Below are positions 1 to 6,088 of a DNA stretch of 6,481 bases, piece after piece (position 1 is the stretch's first letter; every line of letters starts with the position of its first letter). The notes under the pieces are model-generated. The model was not told where the DNA came from. It saw only the letters and a list, made by a program, of their open reading frames with translations, and searched no databases. Both the position numbers and the translations under genes were made by a program. Location: assembly GCA_025457805.1 (NCBI GenBank), contig JALOTR010000176.1, forward strand, positions 1 through 6,481, read 5' to 3'. This DNA is from Akkermansiaceae bacterium (GTDB lineage Bacteria > Verrucomicrobiota > Verrucomicrobiia > Verrucomicrobiales > Akkermansiaceae).

Positions 1-683
1 CCGCCGATGAACTCGGAATCATCCTCGCCGCTGAAGAATCCCACCGTGCCGGACCATTTTCCCATCGCGGCGTCCAGGGTGACACCGGTCGGGCGATTGT
101 TGGCTCCGTAGAGTTTGTTGGCGATGGCGGAGCGCTCCACGGTGTAGATTTCCTTGGAAGACATGTGGACTTCCTCAGTCATGTTGAATTTGAAGCGGCC
201 GTAGTTGAGCTTGAGCACATCGAGGGAGCCGGCACCGAAGGCTTTCTTGATGTCGAAGCTGAAAACCGCCTCATCGAAGGTGTCGTAGCCCCAATCGAGG
301 TCATTGCCTGAGGGGCGGCCGTCGTTGACCATGTTCAGCTTGATGTTGGCGCTGAAGAACTTGAGGAAGTCGATCTTGGATTCGAGTCGGACCCGACGGT
401 AATCGTCGTAGGTGTCATTGAAATCGCGGCCAGTGGCATCCTCGCCGTCGAGGTATGCGGCCTGGTATTGGAAGCGGCCGCCGATTTGGAAATACTGGAG
501 GATGGGGTTCTCGGCATTTTTGTAGAGAGTGCCGGGCTTGTTTTGGAGCCAATCGCACCAGTCTCCGGAGTTGGAGGGGGCTGCGGTGGCTGGGGCAGTG
601 GTTTCCTGGCCTGCCTGGGCGGATGTGGCCTGAAGACCGAGGGCCAGGCCCATGGCGATGGGGAATTGGATTGCGTTTTTCAT
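1..683 (-). CDS. OprP/OprO-like phosphate-selective porin, 5' part only
   Basis: Reading the minus strand from the ATG at 683-681 gives 227 codons with no stop before the window edge, so the C-terminal part (roughly half for a typical porin of about 400-450 residues) is missing. Residues 1-24 look like a signal peptide: a basic start (MKN), a hydrophobic stretch and a SAQA cleavage site. The mature part has short alternating beta-strand-like segments typical of a beta-barrel. Motifs of the porin O/P family are visible: FQIGGRFQYQ (66-75), YRRVRLESK (95-103) and YGRFKFNMTEE (161-171), the last resembling the GQFK-type motif of that family. Family role: an anion/phosphate channel in the outer membrane. 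The divergent position opposite pstS and a Pho-box-like site upstream support phosphate rather than general substrates, but specificity is inferred. No Shine-Dalgarno sequence precedes the start. Other carboxylate- or polyphosphate-type porins of the same fold remain possible. Confidence 0.8.
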   Translation of the reverse strand, partial: MKNAIQFPIAMGLALGLQATSAQAGQETTAPATAAPSNSGDWCDWLQNKPGTLYKNAENPILQYFQIGGRFQYQAAYLDGEDATGRDFNDTYDDYRRVRLESKIDFLKFFSANIKLNMVNDGRPSGNDLDWGYDTFDEAVFSFDIKKAFGAGSLDVLKLNYGRFKFNMTEEVHMSSKEIYTVERSAIANKLYGANNRPTGVTLDAAMGKWSGTVGFFSGEDDSEFIG

Positions 684-694
684 GGTTGTTGGTG

Positions 695-707
695 TTCCGT
701 GACGGAA
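695..707. repeat. TTCCGT-G-ACGGAA palindrome in porin leader
   Basis: A perfect inverted repeat with 6-base arms and a one-base centre lies 12 bases upstream of the porin start codon. The centre base makes a tight RNA hairpin unlikely, so a DNA operator is more plausible. It overlaps another imperfect 11-bp-spaced pair on the minus strand, GTGTGTC-GATT-CCGTCAC (716-699). Function is unknown. Confidence 0.35.
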
Positions 708-717
708 TCGACACACG

Positions 718-739
718 TTTAGATGGCGAATCCGTCACA
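718..739 (-). promoter_or_regulatory. Putative porin promoter: phased half-site plus -10
   Basis: On the minus strand a TGTGACG half-site (739-733) lies 22 bp, two helical turns, downstream of the proximal repeat of the main box. After 9 bases comes TCTAAA (723-718), matching 4 of 6 positions of TATAAT. In PhoB-activated promoters the box replaces the -35 element about 10 bases upstream of the -10, and this spacing fits. Transcription would start near 711, giving a leader of about 28 bases. The -10 match alone is weak. Confidence 0.35.
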
Positions 740-755
740 TGCGGAGGTGATTTCT

Positions 756-773
756 GTGACAGCTTTGTCACAA
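756..773 (-). promoter_or_regulatory. Pho-box-like operator for the porin gene
   Basis: Read on the minus strand the site is TTGTGAC-AAAG-CTGTCAC, two 7-base direct repeats separated by 4 bases (11-bp period). This is the layout of the PhoB box, whose E. coli consensus is CTGTCAT-A(A/T)A(A/T)-CTGTCA(C/T). The same bases also form a perfect inverted repeat, TGTGACA-GCTT-TGTCACA, at 755-772, so a symmetric dimeric regulator cannot be excluded. It lies 72 bases upstream of the porin start. A further half-site, TGTGAC (739-734 on the minus strand), is in phase 22 bp downstream. Confidence 0.6.
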
Positions 774-908
774 AGCGTGCAAGTTGGAAATCCGGGCCTT
801 CCGCTGGCGATTCTCTGTGGGGAGGCAGTCATATTGGGTTTCATGGGTGTTGAGGGACGCTGATGCCTGAGAGTCTGGGGTGTTCCAAGCGCTGGGAAAA
901 TCCCGGTT

Positions 909-926
909 TGGTCACAATTGTGTTCC
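909..926 (+). promoter_or_regulatory. Degenerate Pho-box-like site
   Basis: TGGTCAC-AATT-GTGTTCC shares the core GT-N-AC-AATT-GTGT with the strong pstS box (AAGTGAC-AATT-GTGTCAC), but its distal repeat is degraded. It also contains the 10-base palindrome CACAATTGTG (913-922). It sits 105 bp upstream of the proximal box and could be an auxiliary activator site or a decayed copy. Confidence 0.35.
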
Positions 927-1013
927 ATTTGGCGGTTTCCTTGGAATCCGCGCTTTCCCAAGTACAAAGACGAATGGACCGATAGGTAAGTTCGCGGATT
1001 TGGTGGATTTCGA

Positions 1014-1031
1014 AAGTGACAATTGTGTCAC
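1014..1031 (+). promoter_or_regulatory. Pho-box-like operator for the pst operon
   Basis: AAGTGAC-AATT-GTGTCAC consists of two 7-base repeats with a 4-base spacer (11-bp period). It resembles the PhoB box and matches the porin-side site in architecture, including the GTGACA-N4-TGTCAC symmetry (1016-1031). It lies 86 bases upstream of the pstS start. In other bacteria PhoB-P activates pst genes under phosphate starvation from such sites. No phoB or phoR gene is visible here, so the regulator is inferred. Confidence 0.65.
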
Positions 1032-1040
1032 AATCGAATC

Positions 1041-1046
1041 TTTGAT
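1041..1046 (+). promoter_or_regulatory. Putative pstS -10 element
   Basis: TTTGAT matches 4 of 6 positions of TATAAT and begins 9 bases after the end of the Pho-box-like site, as expected where PhoB substitutes for a -35 element. The start of transcription would be near 1053, giving a leader of about 65 bases. The same 9-base spacing is seen on the porin side. The match itself is modest. Confidence 0.35.
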
Positions 1047-1080
1047 GGGGGCAGCCGGATTACCGTTATTCAAACCGTCT

Positions 1081-1098
1081 CGGGGAGTTCGATCCCTG
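1081..1098 (+). other. UUCG-loop hairpin in pstS leader
   Basis: CGGGGA-G-TTCG-A-TCCCTG can fold into a hairpin. Six pairs (C-G, G-U, three G-C and A-U) and one G-A mismatch close a UUCG tetraloop. It ends 19 bases before the pstS start codon. There is no T-run, so it is not a terminator. It could stabilise the 5' end of the mRNA or keep the start region open. The T-arm-like look (GTTCGATCC) is not part of a tRNA. Confidence 0.35.
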
Positions 1099-1117
1099 AA
1101 AACCCCATACAACGACC

Positions 1118-2077
1118 ATGAAATCGACAGCCATCAGCCTCGCGGCCGCCTTCTGCGCGGTCCTTCCATCCTTTGCCGAGCAATCCCATCTCGATCCAGC
1201 ACTCCCTGATTACAAGGCAGTGAGCGGAGTTTCCGGGAACCTGAACTCGATGGGCTCAGACACCCTCAACAATCTCATGACGCTTTGGGCGGAAGGTTTC
1301 AAGAAGGCGTATCCGAACGTCAACATCCAGATTGAAGGCAAGGGTTCCTCGACCGCGCCGCCTGCCCTGATCGAAGGCACCGCGCAGATTGGTCCGATGA
1401 GCCGGCCGATGAAGGCGGAGGAAATCGATGCATTTGAGAAAAAGCACGGCTACAAGCCCACGGAAGTGAAGCTGGCCATCGATGCGCTTGCCGTTTTCGC
1501 CCACAAGGACAACCCGCTCAAGGGCATCACGATGAAGCAGGTGGATTCCATTTTCTCCAAGACCCGCAAAAAAGGCGGCGATGACATTTCCGAGTGGGGT
1601 CAACTCGGGCTCGACGCCTGGAAGGGCCGCCCGATCTCGCTTTTCGGCCGCAATTCGGCTTCCGGCACCTACGGGTTTTTCCAGGAGCACGCCTTGAGCA
1701 AGGGCGACTTCAAACCGACCGTCAAGGAGCAGCCTGGTTCCTCGGCCGTGGTGCAGGGCATCGGTGCGGATCCGTATGCGATCGGTTACTCCGGCGTCGG
1801 CTACAAGACTTCGGGGGTTCGCGCGCTTCCCGTCGCCGGAGATGACGGCACTTTCTACGATGCAAACTACGACAACGCCCTGAGTGGCGACTATCCGCTG
1901 GCTCGTTTCCTCCTGGTCTATGTCAACAAGAAGCCGGGTCAGCCCCTCGACAAGCTGACGCTGGAATTCCTGAAATACGTGCTCACCAAGGAAGGTCAGG
2001 CCATCGTTGAAAAGGACGGCTATTTCCCCATGCCTGCTGAAGTGGCGGCGGAGGTGGTGCAGTCCCTCGAGAAGTAA
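1118..2077 (+). CDS. pstS: Phosphate ABC transporter, periplasmic phosphate-binding protein PstS
   Basis: This 319-residue protein starts with a signal peptide (residues 1-20, cleavage after PSFA) and is exported to the periplasm, where PstS captures inorganic phosphate for the PstC-PstA channel. Phosphate-contact motifs of the family are intact: GSDT at 46-49, GKGSSTA at 74-80, RNSASGTYG at 178-186 and PGSSAVV at 206-212. The stretches [20 protein letters not shown] and SRFL-like [13 protein letters not shown] (258-270) are close to what I recall of Pseudomonas-type PstS, and the length is normal for that group (E. coli PstS is about 346 residues before processing). The ATG at 1118 places the signal peptide correctly. 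No Shine-Dalgarno sequence is seen, and the leader ends CAACGACCATG. It is the first gene of the operon, behind a Pho-box-like site, and is followed by a gap of about 100 bases with a possible hairpin. No lipoprotein cysteine is present at the cleavage site. Confidence 0.95.
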   Translation: MKSTAISLAAAFCAVLPSFAEQSHLDPALPDYKAVSGVSGNLNSMGSDTLNNLMTLWAEGFKKAYPNVNIQIEGKGSSTAPPALIEGTAQIGPMSRPMKAEEIDAFEKKHGYKPTEVKLAIDALAVFAHKDNPLKGITMKQVDSIFSKTRKKGGDDISEWGQLGLDAWKGRPISLFGRNSASGTYGFFQEHALSKGDFKPTVKEQPGSSAVVQGIGADPYAIGYSGVGYKTSGVRALPVAGDDGTFYDANYDNALSGDYPLARFLLVYVNKKPGQPLDKLTLEFLKYVLTKEGQAIVEKDGYFPMPAEVAAEVVQSLEK

Positions 2078-2106
2078 TCGTCTGTTTCTCCGGCGTGGTC
2101 CGCGAA

Positions 2107-2144
2107 GCAAGCTTGCCTGCCGATATCCGGCTGAGATAGCTTGC
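2107..2144 (+). other. Nested hairpin between pstS and pstC
   Basis: GCAAGCT (2107-2113) can pair with AGCTTGC (2138-2144). Inside this, GCCG (2119-2122) can pair with CGGC (2128-2131) around a 5-base loop. Alternatively GCAAGCTTGC (2107-2116) is itself a palindrome. The nearest T-run is only TTTT at 2157-2160, so a classical intrinsic terminator is not supported. A structure here could protect the 3' end of the pstS message or partly limit read-through, giving more binding protein than permease. Confidence 0.35.
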
Positions 2145-2178
2145 CGCGGGCTGCGCTTTTGCCGTGGCTTCCCTGACA

Positions 2179-4446
2179 ATGCCGGAAATTCCCCAACATC
2201 CTGATCCGAAACGATTTGAAGTATCCCGGGCCACCTTGTGGTTCGATATTTTCATGGGCTGGCTCATCCGCTTTGGCGGGATCGGGGTGATTCTGGCGGT
2301 GTTCGGCATTTTCTATTTTGTGGTCAAAGAGGTGGTGCCCCTGTTCCGCACCGCCCATGTCGAGGTGGCGGGCAAGATTGAGCAAGGGACCGTCCCGGCC
2401 GTGCTGGGCATCGATGAATGGGGCGAAATGCCATTCCTCTATGATGGCGGCGGCAAGGTGGTGTTTGTGGATTTCGAAACCGGCGCGCGGCGGGATATTG
2501 AAGTCGCAGGGCTCGCCGGGACCAAGGTCACCGCACTGGCCTACGATGCGGCCCACCACCGCGTGTCACTCGGATTGGAGGATGGACGGGTGGGTTCGTT
2601 TCTCGTCGAGTATGAGAAAAAATTCGAGGCCGATGGGAAATCCACCATCGAGCCCAAAGTGACGCTTGAGCCATGGTTTTCGCTCGCCAACGGTGCGGGG
2701 CCTGTGACGGCAGTGAGTTACGGCGATTCCGGAGCCGGGCGGGTGATCGTCGCCAAGCGCGGCGAGGGAGCGGCTTCCACGGTATCCATGCTGCGGCTCG
2801 GGATGAAGCGCAGCCTGGTGGGCAAGGGCAAGCTCTCGCTGGTTGAAGAGGCGGACATCACTCCGCAGCTTGAGGCGGAGGCGAAGTTCATCCGGGCTTC
2901 CCAAAACGGCGCGATGGTCCTCATCGCCTGTGGCAATGGCGGGGTGCATTATTTCCTCGCGGACGCCAATGGCATCTCGAAACGCCAGAGTTTCAATCCA
3001 TTCGGCAGCGAGCCCCCGGCACAAATGGATTTTCTCTTCGGTGGCGTGTCACTGGTTCTCACCAGTTCCAAGGGAAATCAGCAGCAGTGGAGCCTCTATC
3101 GCAAGGACGAGAAGGCGGAGAGGTTGTTTGGAAAAACGAAGGCCTTCCCTGATCTCGCGCCCGGCAAGGTTCTGTTCGCGGCGAGCCAGCGCAACCGCAC
3201 TTTCCTCACCGGCTCCGGCCGTGACCTGTCCATCCGCCACAGCACCTCGGGTGCCGTGCGTTGGGAGGGCAGCGTGGATCTGGACCCCGCCGCTGCCATC
3301 CTGGATGCCAAGGGCGAGCATTTCGTGGTCGCCTCCGCCACCGGCGAGGCACGGCGTTTCTCGATCCACGATCCGCACCCGGAAGCCGGCTGGCGCGCCT
3401 TCTTCGGCAAGGTCTGGTATGAGGGCGGCTCCGGCCCGCTCTATCAATGGCAATCCACCGGCGGATCGGATGATTTCGAGCCGAAGTTCTCGATGGTTCC
3501 TTTGATCTTCGGATCGCTCAAGGGGACCGCTTATGCTCTGCTGTTTTCCGTTCCCATCGCCCTTCTTGCCGCGGTGTTCTCCGCCGCGTTCCTGCCCTTG
3601 GAAATCAAGCGCGTGGTCAAGCCGGTGATGGAAATCATGTCCTCGCTTCCCTCGGTGGTGCTCGGCTTCCTCGCCGGACTCTGGCTCGCGCCCATTCTCG
3701 AAACCCGCGTGCCATCCGTCATGATGATGGTGGTGATCGTGCCCCTTACGGCATTGCTTGCTGGCTGGCTTTGGTGCCGCCTGCCCATCGCTTTCCGAAA
3801 CCGCTTCCCCGCAGGCTGCGAGTGGTGGGTGGTCCTGCCCTTCCTCGCCATCGCCGGCTGGATCGGCTGGTCGCTGGGTCCATGGGTGGAGTCGCTGCTG
3901 TTTGTTTACAAGGATCTGGCCACCGGCAAGGAGATCGCGGATTTCCGCCTCTGGTGGCCGCAGGCGACAGGGATCGCATTTGAACAACGGAACTCGATGG
4001 TCCTTGGATTCATGATGGGCTTTGCGGTGATTCCGGTGATTTTCACGATCGCCGAGGATGCGCTTTCCAATGTTCCCAAGTCCCTCACCGCCGCCGCCGC
4101 CGCGCTTGGAGCCAATCGCTGGCAAGTGGTTTGGACGATCATGCTTCCGGTCGCATCGGCGGGAATCTTCTCCGCCTTGATGATCGGCTTCGGCCGCGCC
4201 GTGGGCGAAACGATGATCATGGTGATGGCCACCGGCAACACTCCGGTGACCGACTGGAATATCTTCAACGGCATGCGCACGCTCTCCGCCAACATCGCCG
4301 TCGAGCTCCCGGAAGCCCCCGTCGGCTCCACCCACTATCGGGCACTTTTCCTCGGCGCGGTGGTGCTTTTCGGCATGACCTTCGTCATGAACACCATCGC
4401 GGAACTCCTGCGCCAACGCCTCCGCGAACGCAACAAGATCGTCTAA
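2179..4446 (+). CDS. pstC: Phosphate ABC transporter permease PstC, long form with beta-propeller-like domain
   Basis: One of the two inner-membrane subunits of the Pst channel. It has 755 residues from the ATG at 2179, while E. coli PstC has about 319. A GTG at 2164 would add five residues (MASLT); neither start has a Shine-Dalgarno sequence, and I prefer the ATG. Order of parts: first membrane segment (about 27-55); a periplasmic region (about 56-420) with repeated four-strand, WD40/quinoprotein-like patterns such as VVFVDFETGARR, DLSIRHSTSGAVRWEG and HFVVASATGEARRFS; then the permease core. The EAA coupling loop is clear at 626-657 (EDALSNVPKSLTAAAAALGA, then NRWQVVWTIMLP), followed by GFGRAVGET. 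Two extra hydrophobic segments (about 513-532 and 548-570) sit between the usual third and fourth core helices. The stop is 3 bases before pstA. Identity as PstC rests on the core and gene order; the propeller's role is unknown. Confidence 0.9.
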   Translation: MPEIPQHPDPKRFEVSRATLWFDIFMGWLIRFGGIGVILAVFGIFYFVVKEVVPLFRTAHVEVAGKIEQGTVPAVLGIDEWGEMPFLYDGGGKVVFVDFETGARRDIEVAGLAGTKVTALAYDAAHHRVSLGLEDGRVGSFLVEYEKKFEADGKSTIEPKVTLEPWFSLANGAGPVTAVSYGDSGAGRVIVAKRGEGAASTVSMLRLGMKRSLVGKGKLSLVEEADITPQLEAEAKFIRASQNGAMVLIACGNGGVHYFLADANGISKRQSFNPFGSEPPAQMDFLFGGVSLVLTSSKGNQQQWSLYRKDEKAERLFGKTKAFPDLAPGKVLFAASQRNRTFLTGSGRDLSIRHSTSGAVRWEGSVDLDPAAAILDAKGEHFVVASATGEARRFSIHDPHPEAGWRAFFGKVWYEGGSGPLYQWQSTGGSDDFEPKFSMVPLIFGSLKGTAYALLFSVPIALLAAVFSAAFLPLEIKRVVKPVMEIMSSLPSVVLGFLAGLWLAPILETRVPSVMMMVVIVPLTALLAGWLWCRLPIAFRNRFPAGCEWWVVLPFLAIAGWIGWSLGPWVESLLFVYKDLATGKEIADFRLWWPQATGIAFEQRNSMVLGFMMGFAVIPVIFTIAEDALSNVPKSLTAAAAALGANRWQVVWTIMLPVASAGIFSALMIGFGRAVGETMIMVMATGNTPVTDWNIFNGMRTLSANIAVELPEAPVGSTHYRALFLGAVVLFGMTFVMNTIAELLRQRLRERNKIV

Positions 4447-4449
4447 CCG

Positions 4450-6087
4450 ATGTCAGCCTCCTCCCACAAACCGGCGGAATCATTCGCCACCACGGGTCGC
4501 TCGCGCAATGGCGAGCCATGGATCTGGCTGACCGCAGGCGGCCTCACCTTGGGCGTGTGCATGGCACTCGGCCTGTTTCTTCTCATCCTGATCCAAGGCA
4601 TATCTTCCTTCTGGCCGCGCCACATTGATCTGATGGAAGTTTCCAACAACGGAACCATTGAAAAAATCGCGGGTTATGTCACCCAGGAAACCATCCGGCG
4701 CGATGCCAATGGAGTGGATCACAAGGAAATCCAGGTCTTCCGCGGCAACAAGGACCTCAATGGCGAGGCCTTCAAATTCATCGACCGCGCCACCATCCTC
4801 AAAACCACCCGGCCGGAATCCTTGCTGCTTGTCGAGCGCCTCGAATACGGCCCCGCCATCGTCGAGGGGGTGGCCATGGAAACTCCTGCCGGGCGCACGG
4901 AGGTCAGTTCACCGGATTTCGAGGCCTTGCTGGCCAAGGCGCTCAGCGATGGAAAGCAGGCGCGTGAGGAATTGCTGGTGATCGAACGCAAACAAATCGG
5001 TGCCATCAGCCGTGAACTCGAAGCCCTCTCCGTTGCGGAGAGAAACAACAAGGTCATTGCCGAAGTGGCAGCCAAGCGGCGTGCGGAACTCCAGACATCC
5101 TTCGATCAACTCCAGGCGAAAGCCACCGCCATCCGCGCCAAGCTGGCAGAGGCGAAGTTTCTTGCGAAAACCGCCGATGGTCGCGAGGTGTCTTTCCCAG
5201 CGGGAACTCTGTTAGGTGTCTTTGCCTCCAATCGCGAGTCCTTCTTCGGCAGGCTGGGTGAAATGTTCCACCGCATCGGCAAATTCCTCCGGGAAGACCC
5301 TCGCGAAGCCAATACCGAGGGCGGAGTGTTCCCTGCCATTTTCGGAACTGTGCTGATGACCCTGGTGATGAGCCTGTTTGTCACTCCGTTCGGAGTCATC
5401 GCCGCGATCTATCTCCGGGAGTATGCCAAACAAGGCATCCTGGTCCGGATCGTTCGCGTCTGCGTCAACAATCTCGCCGGGGTGCCTTCCATCGTTTTCG
5501 GAGTCTTTGGTCTGGCGTTCTTCGTTTACTTCGTCGGTGGTGCCGTCGATCAATCATTCTATTCGGATAAACTTCCTACTCCCACCTATGGCACACCGGG
5601 AATTCTATGGGCCTCGTTGACCTTGGCCTTGCTCACACTTCCGGTTGTGATCGTAGCCACCGAGGAAGCACTTTCCGCCGTGCCCCGCGGGGTGCGGGAA
5701 GCCGCCCTTGCCTGCGGTGCCTCCAAGTGGCAGACGATCCAGCGGGTGGTGCTTCCCGCTTCGTTGCCGGGAATTCTGACAGGCGTCATCCTTGCCATGG
5801 CCCGCGGTGCCGGTGAGGTGGCACCGCTGATGCTCGTCGGTGTGGTGAAGCTCGCCCCCACGCTCGCCATTGATGATATTGCTCCTTTCATTCACCCGGA
5901 GCGCAAGTTCATGCATTTGGGATTCCATATCTATGATCTTGGATTCCAGTCTCCGGATGCCGAGGCGGCCAAGCCCATCGTCTATGCCACGGCCCTGCTT
6001 CTGATCGTCGTCGTGGTGAGTCTCAACCTCACCGCCATCATCATCCGCAACCGGCTCAAGAAACGCTTCGCCACCAGCAGCTTCTGA
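4450..6087 (+). CDS. pstA: Phosphate ABC transporter permease PstA with DUF3333-like N-terminal domain
   Basis: Second channel subunit, 545 residues against about 296 in E. coli PstA. The N-terminus is cytoplasmic, followed by a membrane segment at about 23-50, then an extracytoplasmic region (51-293) that fits the DUF3333 domain found in long PstA proteins. Within it, about 158-236 is rich in E, K, A and L ([20 protein letters not shown]) and probably forms a coiled coil. The permease core follows, with typical PstA motifs: [12 protein letters not shown] (294-305), [20 protein letters not shown] (340-359), and the EAA coupling loop at 405-436 ([20 protein letters not shown], then [12 protein letters not shown]). 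Six membrane segments are seen in total, so the large domain replaces the first periplasmic loop. It begins 3 bases after pstC and ends 1 base before pstB, which indicates translation from one message. No Shine-Dalgarno sequence is seen. Confidence 0.93.
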   Translation: MSASSHKPAESFATTGRSRNGEPWIWLTAGGLTLGVCMALGLFLLILIQGISSFWPRHIDLMEVSNNGTIEKIAGYVTQETIRRDANGVDHKEIQVFRGNKDLNGEAFKFIDRATILKTTRPESLLLVERLEYGPAIVEGVAMETPAGRTEVSSPDFEALLAKALSDGKQAREELLVIERKQIGAISRELEALSVAERNNKVIAEVAAKRRAELQTSFDQLQAKATAIRAKLAEAKFLAKTADGREVSFPAGTLLGVFASNRESFFGRLGEMFHRIGKFLREDPREANTEGGVFPAIFGTVLMTLVMSLFVTPFGVIAAIYLREYAKQGILVRIVRVCVNNLAGVPSIVFGVFGLAFFVYFVGGAVDQSFYSDKLPTPTYGTPGILWASLTLALLTLPVVIVATEEALSAVPRGVREAALACGASKWQTIQRVVLPASLPGILTGVILAMARGAGEVAPLMLVGVVKLAPTLAIDDIAPFIHPERKFMHLGFHIYDLGFQSPDAEAAKPIVYATALLLIVVVVSLNLTAIIIRNRLKKRFATSSF

Positions 6088-6088
6088 A

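Larger units (their letters stand above)
684..1117. other. Divergent intergenic control region between porin and pstS
   Basis: This 434-base stretch separates two divergently transcribed genes and has no convincing coding sequence. Short open frames cross it, but they overlap the regulatory repeats and the neighbouring genes and show no recognisable protein features. It holds a strong Pho-box-like site near each gene (756-773 for the porin, 1014-1031 for pstS), a weaker copy at 909-926, a TTCCGT-G-ACGGAA palindrome at 695-707, a small GGGA-AAA-TCCC inverted repeat at 894-904, and a UUCG-loop hairpin at 1081-1098. I see nothing specific in about 775-890 or 930-1010. Confidence 0.75.

Noticed and set aside
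755..772. CRP/FNR-type operator (TGTGA...TCACA)
   Set aside because: The half-sites are separated by 8 bases, not the 6 of CRP sites, and the 11-bp direct-repeat reading fits PhoB and the neighbouring genes better. A symmetric regulator is still mentioned as an alternative.
455..853. Plus-strand open frame of 132 codons opposite the porin start
   Set aside because: Trp/Gly/Arg-rich shadow of the porin gene that continues into regulatory DNA.
894..904. GGGA-AAA-TCCC inverted repeat as a terminator
   Set aside because: The stem is only four pairs, no T-run follows, and it is not located after a gene end.
719..967. Minus-strand open frame of 82 codons in the intergenic region
   Set aside because: It runs through the Pho-box-like site and predicted porin promoter and has no recognisable protein features.
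1083..1099. tRNA T-arm-like sequence (GTTCGATCC)
   Set aside because: The stem does not pair in the T-arm register, and no acceptor, D or anticodon arm is found around it.
1256..2179. Minus-strand open frame of 307 codons opposite pstS
   Set aside because: Antisense shadow of pstS; Arg-rich sequence with no family features.
3049..4416. Minus-strand open frame of 455 codons opposite pstC
   Set aside because: It is a shadow of the high-GC pstC coding strand: His/Gly/Arg-rich with no recognisable domain, while the plus strand encodes a clear permease.
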